Shown piece by piece: positions 1 through 12,620 of a DNA stretch of 64,000 nt. The translations under genes were made by a program, and so were the position numbers. The stretch's first letter is position 1. Every line of letters begins with the position of its first letter. The notes beneath the pieces are model-generated. The model ran no database searches. It had not been told where the DNA came from and saw only the letters and a program-made list of their open reading frames with translations. The DNA is from Lingula anatina (taxonomy: Eukaryota; Brachiopoda; Lingulata; Lingulida; Lingulidae): NCBI RefSeq assembly GCF_001039355.2, contig NW_019775081.1, positions 35,971 through 99,970 on the forward strand, given 5' to 3'.

Positions 1-2428
1 GGCGGAACGATCCGGACGGGACCGAAACCATGTGTACCGCCAGCGCTAACGCTGGTGGTACAATAACACGGTGATATTTACAAAAAAAAAAATCATTTTT
101 ACATGTTTATAAAATCATTAATGTTTTGATGTCCTCATGATATGTTTATACTTACACTGATATCTGTTCTATAACAGGTTTAAGGCTATAAAGGGAGCAG
201 CTGAGAGGAAGTTATCAGAAATGACATCAGATGCCAGTGAACAAATGAAGAGTGAATACAAGGTATTGTTTAGTATTCAGTGTATAACTAACAAAGTTCT
301 CTTCTCAGTTCGCTAAAATTCTTTGGCTGAACCCAAGATCTAGAAAAATGGCAGCAGGTATACTGGCTTAGTCCAGAGTTGTACCATAAACAATAACAGT
401 ATAGTAGTGTTTAACCAGTGATTATACTTTGGATATCTTTAAGTAATTGGTGTTATAAGAATAATAACATGGTCCAAAGATCATTGTTTTTTACACAACC
501 AGAACCTTATGAAAGGTCACTTTAGTTCACAGCCAGCCTGACTTCATCAGATTGAGTAGATGTTACTGTAATAGTATACAATATGGTTGTATGTAATAAT
601 ATGGTTGTATAGCTACAGTGTATTCTATTTGTCCTATTCAGAAATGGCATGAGAACTTCAGCAATTTCCGCCGTGTGATCATGTGTGTAGTGCTGGGGAT
701 AGAAGCATTTCATAAAGAACGGTGAGTGTCTGTACAAATGTGGTTGTCTGCATCTGGAACTAACAGTTCACTTCTCACTACACTTACAATACTACTAGGC
801 TGAATAGAAATTAACTAGGTGATGGAAAAATAATCTTTAAAAAAACAGTAATATTTCTTTGAGTCTAGTGGGAGTAGCAACTTAGGTTTAATTAGTGTAT
901 CTAATTTATTCTAAAGTTTGACGCAAAATTTGTTTGGCTGTAGCCTTGGGTTGTTGCAAAATTACACTACTTTTATTTGCATTGTTTTGTAAAACTTCTA
1001 ACCTCAGAATATTAATTGTAGGGCTATAACTGTCTTGGCTGTTAAACTATACAGACTCACCTCAAAATGTTCACTTTGTCTTTTGCTTGTGTTAAGCCAG
1101 AGACAAAAAGGGATTTTTTGTAGTCAGTTAATATGTTTATGAAATAAAAGAAAGCTTTATTTGTGCACATCTGACTTTATAAATGTTGTTTTCAGCTACC
1201 AGGAGTCGCTGCCATATCTTCACTATGCATATCTGACCAACCGCTCCCTCATAGCGGACGGCAACAGGATGAAAGGCTTTGATAACAAGCTGATGGCCTA
1301 TTATCAGAGGCAGTGTTTATTGGTGAGATACCTTACTTAGTGCAAATATGCTTCTCTTATCCATATCCACAAATATAATATCCATATCCACAAGTATATC
1401 CACTAAGGTAATATCCATATCCACATATATATCATCCATATCCCTTAAACATCAGTGAAACATCAGAACACTAATATCTACATGTAGAATGCCAGTATCC
1501 ACATGTAGAACACTAGTATCAACATGTAAAACATCAGTATCAATAAGTAGAACACTAATATCCACATGTAGAACACCAGTATCCACGTGTAGCCCTCCTT
1601 GTTTCAGCATCTCAATGACATGGCCCTGCAGCAGTTTGAGGCAGATGAGGACATCTCTGGTGTCAGTATCATCATGAACAACCTGGTGCTGCCGTGTCTA
1701 CCCTCGCTGTTCCACACCTCGTACCAGGATGACACGCTGGCCGCGGAGGAACTGAGGGAGAAGTGGTGCAATATTCTGGCACAGGAAGTGTCCGGTGAGT
1801 AAGATTTAAACTTGGTATTAATGTGTCAATTTGTGATAAATGACTGATGTTTCTGAGCTCAAATTGCATTCCAAGAAGAAATGTTTTTATCACAATGTTC
1901 TTGCTAAGTTTTGTGTACTATTTCGGCTGAAAGTGAGGCTATGATTTACAACCATAAACTACAGCAAGCCAGGCTAATCTCTGTTTTCACACCCACTCCA
2001 GCACTGTTGACATTGAGGCCAGTTTTGTGGAAGATTTCACTTCTAGTGTTTAGAAGTCTTGATCTGGCTCTTGTAGTACATATTTAACTTGGCTGGCTTT
2101 ACTTTACATACAGCCTATATTAGTCAAACTAGTAGGTCAGGTGGTTTCTTTCTAGCCAGCCACCCCAAATGTGACCCAGGTGATGTGTATATATTCATTT
2201 TAATATTTACAGTTCTACAATTTTTATCTTGTTTCAGGTGACAAATTGGAGAAGTTACAAGATGTGATGTCCAAGCTGTTTGACCCGCCCTCAGAGACAA
2301 GAACAAGTGTGAAATTCCCACAGCTGAACTACATCAAGGACTCCAGTGAATTCCTGGAACGCTATGCAAAAGTCATGGATCTGGCTGAGAAGAACAGTTA
2401 CCTTGAGATGGCAGAGAAAAGCAAATGA
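1..2428 (+). CDS. 3' exons of an unrecognised multi-exon gene (partial)
   Basis: Five exons with good splice sites can be joined in frame: 178-262, 642-721, 1196-1322, 1608-1794 and 2238-2428 (TGA stop). A likely further exon ends at 70 (donor GTGATA), giving the right phase for 178. The visible C-terminal part is about 222 residues, or about 245 with the first exon. It is charged, probably all helical, and has no signal peptide or membrane segment. Recognisable stretches include ESLPYLHYAYLTNRSLI and FDPPSETRTSVKFPQLNYIK. The aromatic and leucine spacing in the first stretch resembles helical-repeat scaffold proteins, but I do not recognise the family. Exonic codons are GC-richer than the flanking introns, as expected of real coding sequence. 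The 5' part lies outside the window. The exon structure is well supported; the function is unknown. Confidence 0.75.
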
Positions 2429-5400
2429 TACTGACGACTAGACAACAGAGCTTTCTCTCTCTCTCTCTCTCTTCCTCTGTGATCTGGACCTCAGCAGGTG
2501 CTTGAGTCTCTGAGGGTCATTCTCGTCCCACATGGGATGATGTAAGCTTGCAGCCTCCTCTGCTGCCCCCTAGTGGTTCTTTCCAGCGGTTGTGAAGCAT
2601 ACTAGCTATCTTAGTCATTACCATACCGTCAGCTTTGTAACCTGCTCCATAGCCACAGCTGAGAGACCCAGGAAAGATAGCTTCTCATTGATCTAGAAGT
2701 CTGCCTGGTACCCTGCAGACCATGGATGCCGCCATGCAGTGTTGTTTACACCCTGAAAACCATGGGGATACAGATGACTGTTGTGAGGGCAACCTTGACA
2801 AAAGACAAACCAAAAGACAGTTCATAGACTAGTTGAAAGAGATAAAGGGACTGAGATATAAAGATGACTAACAGGGTGTTATCTGTGCCTAGCTACTGCG
2901 TTGTTGTCGCCTTCCTTGACGTTAAATGACCTTGACCTTCAGTTATATGCTTACCAAATACCACTTCATAAACTGAGCTGAGGCCCTTATTGTGAATGGC
3001 TGCAGTCTGTACTGTGATTTGATTCAAGGATGGAAATAGATATTAATATTTTATCTTCTCCAGCCCACTGAGACTCGTGAAGAGGAGTGACTTGTCCTTA
3101 AAATGAAAGTTTTTATTCTTCAAGCTGTTTTAAACTAAGTTACCCATAGAATCATAATCCATTGTTATACTGGAGCTTAAGTGACATCGCTGACAATCAA
3201 ACTTCAGTTCACATGAAGACGGAATTGTGATAAGGCTGAAACGAAGTCACCTCCACATCAGATCTAAGCTCCATTATGAGATGTAATTCTAATTCCATGT
3301 TCACCTTGGTCAGTTGTTCTGTCCTTTTTGTGTGGTGCTCCCACCAAGACTTCATACCTAGGATGTGTACAGATGGACAGCCACTTCTTGTTCACCACTC
3401 GGCCCCGCGTTATGAAAGCTGGGACTGTATGAGAAGGTTGTATACAGTTTGAGAAGGCTCAAGTCTTTATCACGTTTGTCCACATTTGACCAAAAGATGA
3501 CCACCAGATTTGGACAGTTTTGGGATGTTGGCATGGTTTCCTGTAATACCAAGTGCTCTTTAAGTTGATGGATTATTAGTAAGGTCAGCGTTGTCTTTTG
3601 ACTGTAATTATAGAACAATGAAGAGGATTTTCTGTGCAAAACCTGAGAATTTTTTTTTTTTTTTTCATAATTTGAAAAAGAAATGCACAAAGTATTGTAC
3701 AGAGGTGAATGCTGCATCAATCTTAACACCAAAATAATGTTAAAACATAAGTAAGTACAGTAGGTGTGGTACCAAGATATTGGAAGTGTGGTTGGAAGTT
3801 TCTTAATGGATAGGAGAATTTCTAAGATGCATGAATACTTTAGGAAACTATTAATTGTACATTTTTTAAATTTCACACTATTTATACTCAGTAAAGCTGC
3901 TGTGAAGGGCTTTATGCAGGAACTGTTTTGTAAAGGAATTTAAGACGGAAAATTGGTCTTCAGTTGAAGATAGGGATTTTTGCGTCTATTTCAGCGTGGG
4001 ATGAATCCAGAGTAACTAATTTATAAAGAAACTATTTGTCTTTCTATTTATAAAATGATTCATATAACTGAGACATTTTATGTGAAACATTGAAGTTTAC
4101 TACTTCAGACTTGTTTTAGGTCGAAGTGGAGTAAGGTTTTGACTTAACTTTAGACCAGTTTACTAAACCTGACCTTGGTTTTCACTGTCATGTTTATTCA
4201 ACATTTGCGCCAATTTATCAGTATGTTGACCGTGCTAGCTGCCTTACTAGCCCTGTGGTGCCATTGATCACGTGAGCAGGTGTGAGAGACGCGTAGGCGC
4301 AAGATTCCAATACAGTTTCTGTAAAGTTTGATTAAACATGTGGGAACGATAAATCTTATCACTTAATTGAAATGGAATCGTGCAGATATTTTTACTTAAC
4401 AGAATTCTACATTTTATTTATTTACCTGTGGATTCCCACCACTGTATCTTGAACAGTAAGCAATATATACCGGTAAAATGCTGTTGAAATGCATGAACAC
4501 GTCTAGTCCACTCTTTGTTGACAATAATCTTCACTTAATTCCTAATCTCAGTGAGTTCAAATGCCGGTATGTTGCCGTTCAGAATTATATTTATTTAGTA
4601 ACGATATTATGGCGGGTTACGTGTGTGGAGGACAGCTATTTCAGCACTCGTCTCTCGCCAACATTGAATTCTAGTGGAGGCGCCTGTACATTTTATAAAG
4701 CTGATATTATACCCATGGTTCTTATTGACTATTATAAGTAAAATGTGTTAGGCAAAGAAATAAAAGTTCACACTGAATGATACTTCGTGTGAATGGTAAA
4801 GTGTGTTTGTTGATTTTAATTTCAAAATGTGTCGGAGGCAGATGGCCCAGTACTCTTGCAGACAAAAATATGGTTTATTGAAGACGAGCGTTAGTTGCAC
4901 TTTGAAAGGAAAACAACGGACGGGTATTTTTTCTTTTGTTAAAGATTTACTTGCTTCATACATAATATCTTTTTAAGGCGAAATTGTGTTTAGGACGTCC
5001 ACAGATATATTAGTGTTTCCTCTCGGCTCTTATTATCACTCTTGACACCGTGCACAGGACGAGATATTGTCATTACACCGATCCAGAGAGGTATTTTGTT
5101 ACTTTCTCAAAATTAGAAATATTGTCCCATGCTATCCACAGTTCCGCCTTCCAAGTGCCGTTACAGCTTTCAAAAGTGACGTCAAACTTGCTGACGTGAT
5201 TTGTGCTGAGAAGTATTTTATTACGGACTAGAAGGCACCGGTTTTGAGGCGGATGTCCAAAGTCTGATAAGAACACCCCTTTTAGTGGTAAATGATATTA
5301 CTAGGTTATCAAATGCACGTTTTAAGTAGATATAAAATGATGACGTGACAGACGAAATGATATCCCTCCCGTCAGCCGTTTCTTATCCCTAGATGCCGAC

Positions 5401-5500
5401 CCGTCCGGGTTTGGATATTTGGCAAACTGTCATTTTTGCTTACTTACATATGATACAGCACGTCTCCTTGCCTAATCTACAAATATTTGTACACATACAG
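2429..5500. other. probable 3'UTR and intergenic stretch
   Basis: After the stop codon the sequence runs AT-rich without further convincing exons. It starts with a CT microsatellite (about 2453-2472) and has a T-run near 3650-3665. Possible polyadenylation signals are ATTAAA near 4331 and AATAAA near 4759, so the 3'UTR could be about 2 kb, but its end cannot be fixed by eye. Short open frames here (for example 4478-4741) have no splice or family support. Confidence 0.4.
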
Positions 5501-5657
5501 GTACTAGATAAGCTGAACGGCAGCAGTATGTACTGATCTTCGTAAAACACACAGAGATCTAGCGGACTGACCTTAAAAGACCGTTACTCTGCAAAGATAA
5601 TCTTTCTTGAATATTTAGTTGAATTAGAGAATATCAAGTATTCAAACTGTCAGAAGA

Positions 5658-7123
5658 ATGTCGACCGTGTATAATAAGATAGCTGGACAACTGGTCATGG
5701 TATTCTTCATCATCAAATGTGTCTTGAATTCAGCCAGCGGTCAGGATTTACAGAACGTTGCAGCTTGTGAGAGGTTAGTACATAGTACACTGCATATACA
5801 AGGAGAGCCTTAAAGTTTCAGCACTTCCAAGGATAGGGATATAGCAGGAAAGAGTCCCATTTAAGTTGTCTTAAACTTTGTGTGATTGTAGAAATGTCAG
5901 CGGTAGTGATTCTAACATGTTATCTATCACTGTTCCCTGCCCCCCCCCCCCCACCCCCAGGGGGAAACTCAGATCTTTCGGCAATTATCATCACGGGTAT
6001 AAGAACTTCAGGCAGGTCCGTTTTCATATATGCAGGCCGGTCTACAACGACAAAACGGGTTTTTCGAACAATGTGCATGCGGTTTTCCATCACCTGAGAA
6101 AATATGACACAATTGCAACCAGTGGGTATCAATAGCAAGAAAGTGGACACGAACCGCTGCTATCATCTTTCTAACTGCTTCTTATTATACTCTTATATCT
6201 CAGTCAAATTTACTGCGACGGACCCTTACTTGCTGCCATGCAAAATGCGAGAATATATGAAGATTCCAAGACATTTGTTGACTTAAAGATGAAAGCTAGC
6301 CAAGGTAGGTGAAACAATAAGCACTTGGGTTTTATGTGACTGATGTATTTCAGCCTTTAGATTTACACTACAGTGTGGTCTTTGTTTTGTGCTCGATATT
6401 GCCAGATAGTTGGAATTTGTATGAAAACAACCGTCGACTTTTTTACACCAGAAAAAGTCAGCCCATCACTGGCTATGTAAATAATCCCTTTCGATATGGT
6501 TATTGTTGATCTCGATATAACTGCTGCGAATTCTTCTATTGTTTGCAAAGTTAAACAAATCCACAAACAAAAACACGCACACAAACACAATGATAGAATG
6601 TACTCACACAAAGACACGAATGTCACAGAATGCCACTTTTGAAACGTCTGTTCGACTACAAGACAAGCAATAGTGCTGACGCTCGTTGGCTTAAAGGTAT
6701 GCCCTTGATCTTAAAACGCAGTCAACTGCACAGTCTTTACCGTATATATCAGCTACAGCTCAGGCCAGTAAACGACTTTTTTTTGCGGTGTATTTTGAGA
6801 AAAATGGCAAATTTGACACTAAAAATGTAAAATTAAATCCTGCAGTGGGCCTGCATACGTTTACAACGCTGAAAGATTTTTCTCTATACCTTCTCTATGT
6901 GGCATCATCCGATACAAGATAAATCCCGTCGAAACTGATGCCGTTTTCTTCCCAACTTTTAGAGATCATACTACAGGCCTTTGCTGACCTTGGGAAGAGG
7001 AATTTGACCAAGAGGGATGCGGAAGATTTCAGAAATAAGTACTTCGAAGGTCCGAACCTAGAATTCGAAGACTGGACTCCAACTGACTGGAGAGAGAAGT
7101 ATGATATAGTTTCTTCATTATGA
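5658..7123 (+). CDS. TREH: trehalase, N-terminal exons only (partial, GH37)
   Basis: Exon 1 (5658-5773) starts with ATG and encodes a signal peptide with a hydrophobic core (residues about 11-25), followed by a Ser/Gly segment. Exon 2 (6204-6304) gives the family's N-terminal hallmark, YCDGPLLAAMQ then EDSKTFVDL. Exon 3 starts at 6963 and gives FEDWTPTDWRE, matching the trehalase WTP-DW segment. Its donor is probably GTATGA at 7099, since reading on meets a stop at 7121-7123. The three exons join in frame with GT-AG introns. Trehalase hydrolyses trehalose to glucose and is usually secreted or membrane-anchored. Only about 118 of the usual 550-650 residues are present. None of the catalytic exons (PGGRF and later signatures) could be found between here and 27.9 kb, and an n at 7211 follows immediately. 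The gene is either broken by the assembly, split by a very long intron, or a truncated copy. Confidence 0.85.
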
Positions 7124-7210
7124 CAAGAGTTATCTCCTTCATCTGTGACTTTCAATAAAGCGGCGACTGTTTTCCAAATAAGTATTCTACATACTCGTTA
7201 TGATACCTAT

Positions 7211-7211
7211 N
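7211..7211. other. single ambiguous base (n), possible contig join
   Basis: One n lies about 110 bases after the last trehalase exon. No direct duplication is visible across it, unlike the n at 39794 and 41984. The trehalase continuation is missing beyond it. Confidence 0.6.
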
Positions 7212-8540
7212 TGATCACTTATCAATAAAACGCACACAAAAAGGATATTACATACAAAACTTTTCAAACCTTCTCTTTGTTGTTACACAAAAAGTCGTGA
7301 AAGTTCTTGAATTTTTTGTAAGTAGAATCCCCGTGTAAAACTTCAAAGCTTTTACTTTCTTTTTCCATAATCTCATGCTTGAAGTCTTTTCTTAATTTTT
7401 AGGCCCCGGCCTATTTTTCAATTTTTTCTTCAAATCTTAATAATGTTTTTTTTTCTCGCATTTTTTACCCCCGAGTTCTATTTGCCGATAGTTCGTTATA
7501 TACGTTGTTTAACTAAGCATTTCTGTTTTTTATTAAAGCACCGTTGATCTCCTAATATTATAGTTTTTCTTCCCGCCTTCGAAATGTTCAGCGCAAACGC
7601 GGTGCCCTGCTTTTGATCCAAACTTGCTATATTTTCCTTTCTTTCTACCATATTTTTCATTCTAACGGGTTTGTTGGGAACTTATTAAACCTCATGTGTA
7701 AATCTCGCTTACTGTTATTGTAGTAGCGGGACAAAAAGCACGTAAACCCACACTCGGAACTACTCGGATGTCTCCGCACTCGACAATAACCTCGGACGTA
7801 ATACGGAGGCAGCCATATTTGATTGTTGATTGTTGGGAAGGAACTACTTTCAACCTCGCGCTAATTTAAACCTAATTCTTTCAACGCCTGTATCTATTTA
7901 TCTTTTAAATCAAAGTCAATCTTAGTGCATTGTTTGGCAAACTGTAAAGCATCATAAAATTCAGGGGTATTGACAGCCATCCTTATGAGCGTAATGATCG
8001 ATTGAGTGAGAAGGCATTTCCGGCGGACAAAATGCATGGATTTGGTGCATATTTCTCCGCCTATCACATCCGAGGTTAGTATGGAGCTTGCGGAATGAGC
8101 CGAGGATTGCCGATTGCGTAAACCCATCCATGGTTTTAAGCACCGCTGTAAGTGTTTCGACGTAGCAGGGCTCCCCTACCCACAATGCAATTTCCATTTC
8201 CGGAAAAGATGAAAAAGGCTAATAGGGACGTGTAATATTTTGCGACTAAATTTTATCCGTACGTAGGCTACACCTCCTGTAAATAGAGGTTCAGTCATAG
8301 ACTTGAAAATAATGTGGTCCTTTTACGCTTATTTGTGAATCATTGGCTAAAAATCTGTAAAATTATGCTCAAATAGTTTCGGTTTAGGGATAGATATGTG
8401 AGGTTTTTCTAAAAAGAATGAGTTTCCTAAAATGTCAGAATAATTGTGAAGGTCAAAAAATGATTTAAGTAAGACTGCTAAATTTACTAGAAATTAGATG
8501 TTTTAACATATTAAAATATCATTCCCTTGCATACATGCCA
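7212..8540. other. AT-rich stretch without a supported gene
   Basis: Only short overlapping open frames occur (7894-8197, minus strand), with no family resemblance or splice context. Nothing functional was identified. Confidence 0.4.
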
Positions 8541-8815
8541 AAGATGGGGGTCATGCCGATACTCCCCCGCACCGTTACTCTCCCGCACTGATACTCCCCC
8601 GCAACGATACTCCCTCGCACTGATACTTCCCCTTAGTGAATTTTTGCATTATGCACATCGATACGACCCCACGCCGATAGATCCCCGCATCGATAAATCC
8701 CCTCTAAAATTGCCGTTATACGCTCACCGTTACTCCCCCGCATTGTTGTTTCCCCGCACCGTTACTTCCCCGCGCCGATACTCTCCCGCATCATTACTCC
8801 CCCTATGCAATTTCT
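8541..8815. repeat. 16-bp minisatellite array, unit ACTCCCCCGCACCGAT
   Basis: About a dozen degenerate units of 16 bases, with occasional longer spacers near 8633 and 8705. The same unit occurs in reverse orientation at about 12340-12620, so the two arrays form an inverted pair around a 3.5-kb interior that contains transposon-like coding remnants. The open frame through the array (8527-8898) follows from the repeat and is not a gene. Confidence 0.85.
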
Positions 8816-8923
8816 GTGAGGGTCTGGGTAACAGAAAGCCAATCCTCCATTTAATTATACAGGTTAGGGCCAGTCTACGTAAGTGGGTCAAAATCTAGGG
8901 AGGGGCTTAATTACCTATGCAAA

Positions 8924-10006
8924 TTGATGGGAACCGGACTGTCTTTCATGGGGGAGTCTGTCACCTCACATCGACATTGTTTCACAGAAAAATTTGATAA
9001 ATGGGGTATATTAGCGTTGAGGGACTGCAGTCCTTCTGAAATCTCGCAGAATCTCGCTTGCGATTTTACACCAGAGTTTCACACGGAGCTTGGGCATGCG
9101 TCGCTGACTGTGAACCAACTCAAACGCGAATTACTTGAATATGGGGCCATAACAACATGAAGAAAATGTGAATATTGATTGAAAGGTACATGTATGTGTT
9201 TTCTTTTCATTTAGTGCTTGAAACACACGAATGCTTACTATTTCTTTGAAAGAATCAAAGATTAGTCGAGGTGTGTGAGCGTCAGATATCTGTCATGTTA
9301 GGCCTACAATGTATGTAGACTATGTACGAGTACGCTCATATTTTTAAGTAGAACGAAAGACGAAGATTTGTTATACTTCTTAAATGTACTTATTTATTTT
9401 CTTCATAAGGTTCTCCAAAGAAGGCTCATAATATTGGGGGCAAGTAGTGCAGGATACAATGATTACTTCCAAGAATCTGACCTACAGTATCACTTCACAT
9501 CATTGTCAAAGATTGATGTAGCCACCAGATATGCCTACCTTAAAGCTGACTTACAGGCGGCAGTGGTGGATCACGACTATTGCCAAGTGCCATGGATAGA
9601 ATGAGCGTTGATAGAGGGAATGATGTAAGTGAAAACAGAGGTCTAATATTAAGAATCAGGCAGTTATCAAACTAGATGATGTGTGACATCATAGAATTAT
9701 AATATTGAATTGAAACTAGTTAATGATGTACAATCTTCCATGCTTTAATGGGATATGAATATTTCAGGTCGAGGTACAAACAGCAAGGACACTGAGGGTA
9801 GCACGTTGCAACAAGGAAAGAGTGCAATCTGGCACAATGAAAGACAATTGCGGATCATTGCTTCCAGATTTGGAGAGGTAATGGCAGCTACAGAGAAGAA
9901 CAAACTGTTTGAGTCATTTTTGTGTCCAAAACCATTGCAGACACATGAGTTGGTCCCAGACCTGATTTCCCCTTTTTGTAATGTGTATCTGGTGCTCTGC
10001 ACCTAA
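8924..10006 (+). pseudogene. fragments of a SAP + YqaJ-nuclease-type transposon protein
   Basis: Three short open pieces lie in order. The first (8924-9160) ends in a SAP-like helix motif, SLTVNQLKRELLEYGAITT (from 9101), and stops where a SAP domain would continue. The second (9368-9604) holds RRLIILGASSAGYNDYFQES and is unrecognised, but looks like old coding sequence. The third (about 9755-10006) has SAIWHNERQLRIIASRFGEV, which fits the start of the YqaJ viral-recombinase nuclease fold (W..ER..RITASkFG). In invertebrates SAP plus YqaJ proteins are commonly transposon-borne, for example in ISL2EU-like DNA elements. The catalytic half of the nuclease is absent after 10006. I see no intact reading frame, so this is probably a relic, though a spliced remnant gene is possible. 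Confidence 0.5.
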
Positions 10007-10239
10007 AGAAAACACACAAATACTATACTCAGTTACAAGGCCAGGTGTTCATTACAAATCGCTCATTCTGCTATTTTGTTGTGTTTACACGCAAAGATCT
10101 GTTTGTGGAGTTGAACCATTCTGACACTGGATATTTTTCGACATGCATCTTGCCCAGGCGCACTTTATTTTATGAAAAATACTAAAGGAAGTATGTGGCA
10201 GCTAGTTTGTTGGAAGTATGAAATGGTGGGGGATTGCTT

Positions 10240-10570
10240 AGCTGCAATCACAATTTTGAAGTGCCTTTTTGAAAAACATGTAGCTAAAATGAAATAATTT
10301 GGTGGTGCAATATTTACAGCATTTTTAGTGCAATGAAATAATTTGATGATGCTATATTATTTACAATACAGAACAAATATGGTTAAGCTGTTTTTTTTGT
10401 GTTTTCTTATCGCAATTAAGTAATTTGGTGGTGCTATTTTCTTAACAAAAAAGTACTTGTGTGGTTATGCTGTTTTTAATAATATTGAAAAATTCTATGA
10501 TGCTATTTTGTTAAGTACTTTTGGTGGGATGAAATAATTTGTTAGTTCTATTTCAAGCAAATAATTTGAT
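10240..10570. repeat. degenerate short repeats around the motif AATAATTTGGTGGTGCTAT
   Basis: The motif recurs at irregular spacing (roughly 50-90 bases) in AT-rich sequence, just before a clearer tandem duplication. No coding potential. Confidence 0.5.
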
Positions 10571-11190
10571 TTTGCTGCTTTTTTAATGAATTTTCAAAGT
10601 GATGAAGTATTTTGGTGGTTCTGTTCAAGTAAAATAATTCAGAAGTGCTATTATGTAAAAAGAACAAAAAACTGTGTTCACTTGTTAAGTGTTTGCTTAC
10701 TTTATAATTTATTTCTTAAGCTGTTACATAAAGTTTTTCAAACCTGCAGTATTCCATTGGCTGAGAAATTGCAGCTATACAATCAGGAAAGTTGGTGCAG
10801 AAATAAATTATGTAACTATTACATAGTTTCATGATTCTTATTATGGACTGAATAATTATTTTTAAATAAAATATTTGGTTTTGCTGCTTTTTAATGAATT
10901 TTCAAAGTGATGAAAGAATATGGTGGTTATATTCAAGTAAAATAATTCAGAAGTGCTATTTTGTATAAAAAAAAAAAATGTTCATTTGTAAAATCTTTAC
11001 TTACTTTAAATTTTAGTTCTCTAACTGTAACAAAAAGTTTTCCAAACCTGCAGTATTCCACTGGCTGAGAAATTGCAGCTATACATTCAGGAAAGTTGGA
11101 GTTGGTGCACAAATAAATTATCTAACTATTACAAAGTTTCATGATTCTTACTGAGGACTGAATAATAATTTTTAAATAAAAAATGATTAT
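10571..11190. repeat. tandem duplication, about 308-bp period, two copies
   Basis: Copy 1 starts at about 10571 and copy 2 at about 10879, both with TTTTGCTGCTTTTTAATG. They share AAACCTGCAGTATTCCA and GGCTGAGAAATTGCAGCTAT. Divergence is modest with small indels. Probably part of a mobile element or satellite seed. Confidence 0.8.
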
Positions 11191-11469
11191 TTTATTTTAC
11201 ATTGCCTGTCAACCTCATTAAATCAATACAAAAGGATATCACTTAATAATACAACCTTATGCAGGTAGTGCCTATACTTATATGCACATTTACTGAAAAT
11301 ATCTCTTCTGAAATTGGACGTAAGAAAACGCACTTTGATTATCATACCTCCTCGCTATGGAGCTCTCTTTTCAAAATTTTGTAAGTTTTGCCAAGATCAA
11401 TAAATCTTTCTACGTGTATTCTTTTAGAGGCAACTCGTCTACCGCTTGAGTTCAAATTTTGAGGAGAAT

Positions 11470-11969
11470 CTCATGTGCCACGCAAGTCCTTTATGCGAAA
11501 TTTCGAGTTCGCACGTATGTAAGCACGTACGGAGGATATTGAACATTTCCAATAGATTCTACAAATAATCTTCGAACAGCGAGGCCGCAAGCGTAAGTTG
11601 CTCCCTTCTCAAGGAGTTTGCGAGGAGTTTGCAAGTGAGACTTGCGTGGTCCAAGATGCACGTCGCAAGCAATGAAGGAGAAAGTGCCCTTTGCGTGTTG
11701 AGTACGGCACACGCCCTCGCATCTATAACGAAGTCGAAAACACGGCGGGACTGCGAATAAGGCGTGCTCACGACGCATACTCGTGTCTCTACAATTTCGT
11801 TGTGCAACAATTTTTAAAAAAAATTTGAATTTTGCTCAGTTCAGATTCTAATAGGCCTATGCCTCCAAAAGACAAGGGAAAGAAGCTTAAAGAGCAGAAA
11901 AGAAGGTTGGAGGAAGAAGACAGAAAACGAAGCGCTTTAGCACTGCGTTTTTATTACTTAATAATTTAA
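11470..11969. mobile_element. Harbinger-like non-autonomous repeat, copy 1
   Basis: About 11490-11810 matches, in inverted orientation, the block at about 22330-22640 (shared: ACGCTTGCGGCCTCGCTGTTCG in reverse complement, and the CAACACGCAAAGGGCAC region). Next to it, ATG at 11859 opens a 36-codon frame starting MPPKDKGKKLKEQKRR and stopping at 11967. The second copy has the same kind of start (MPPKGKRKKLTK) at the equivalent place. A basic lysine-rich start like this fits Harbinger transposase genes, but the rest of the enzyme is absent. Family assignment is inference; the repeat itself is clear. Confidence 0.55.
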
Positions 11970-12036
11970 CGAATTCATCGTTGCCTGAAGAAAAGACATA
12001 GCCGCGTTATCTTAGATTAAAACTGACTTTGCCTTA

Positions 12037-12072
12037 AGTAAATAAATAAATAAATAAATAAATAAAAGGGCG

Positions 12073-12128
<56 letters not shown>
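12037..12128. repeat. microsatellites (AAAT)n and (TA)n
   Basis: (AAAT)n at about 12037-12067, followed by about 50 bases of (TA)n to 12128. Confidence 0.95.
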
Positions 12129-12130
<2 letters not shown>

Positions 12131-12339
12131 TAACTACAGTAGGAGAACGATATTAATTTTGCAAAAACATTTCTCAAAAATCACAAGGAAGAGCTGTAGG
12201 CCTACGTACTGTCAAGCTGCACACAAAGTCTGAGATCGACTTCGTGTAACGTTCTTTATTTTCCCAAATATATTTCGAATAAAATGTGTCAATTTTGGGT
12301 TTTGAATCACGAATTGTGTTTACAAAGCCAAGGGAATCT

Positions 12340-12620
12340 ATGCCTTGGGGGAGTAGTGTTTTTGCGGAGTATCGGTACGCGGGAGGATGAGTGCGGGGGA
12401 GTATCGATACGGGGATGTAAAGAAGCGGGGGAGTATCGGTACGCGGGAGTATCGGTGCGGGGATGTAAAGGAGCGGGGGAGTATCAGTGCGGGGGAGTAT
12501 CGGTGCGGGGTGTAAAGAAGCGGGGGAGTATCGGTGCGGGGAAGTATTGTTGCGGGGATGTAAAGAAGCGGGGGGGGGGGGGGGATCGGTGTTGGGGGAG
12601 TATCAGTGCGGAGACGTATT
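12340..12620. repeat. 16-bp minisatellite array, inverted relative to 8541-8815
   Basis: Units such as GGGGGAGTATCGGTGC are the reverse complement of the array at 8541-8815. They alternate with a spacer reading GGATGTAAAGAAGC, giving higher-order units. A G-run occurs near 12570. Open frames here are by-products of the repeat. Confidence 0.85.

Noticed and set aside
3358-3876. 172-codon open frame on the minus strand
   Set aside because: Lies opposite the 3'UTR of the first gene, includes a poly-Lys run from a T tract, and shows no family resemblance.
5878-6150. Overlapping frames on both strands in trehalase intron 1
   Set aside because: Arise around a poly-C tract within the intron; the trehalase exons on either side join in frame without them.
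8541-8815. Regular short repeats reminiscent of a CRISPR array
   Set aside because: Units are 16 bases, contiguous without unique spacers, and the DNA is animal; it is a minisatellite.
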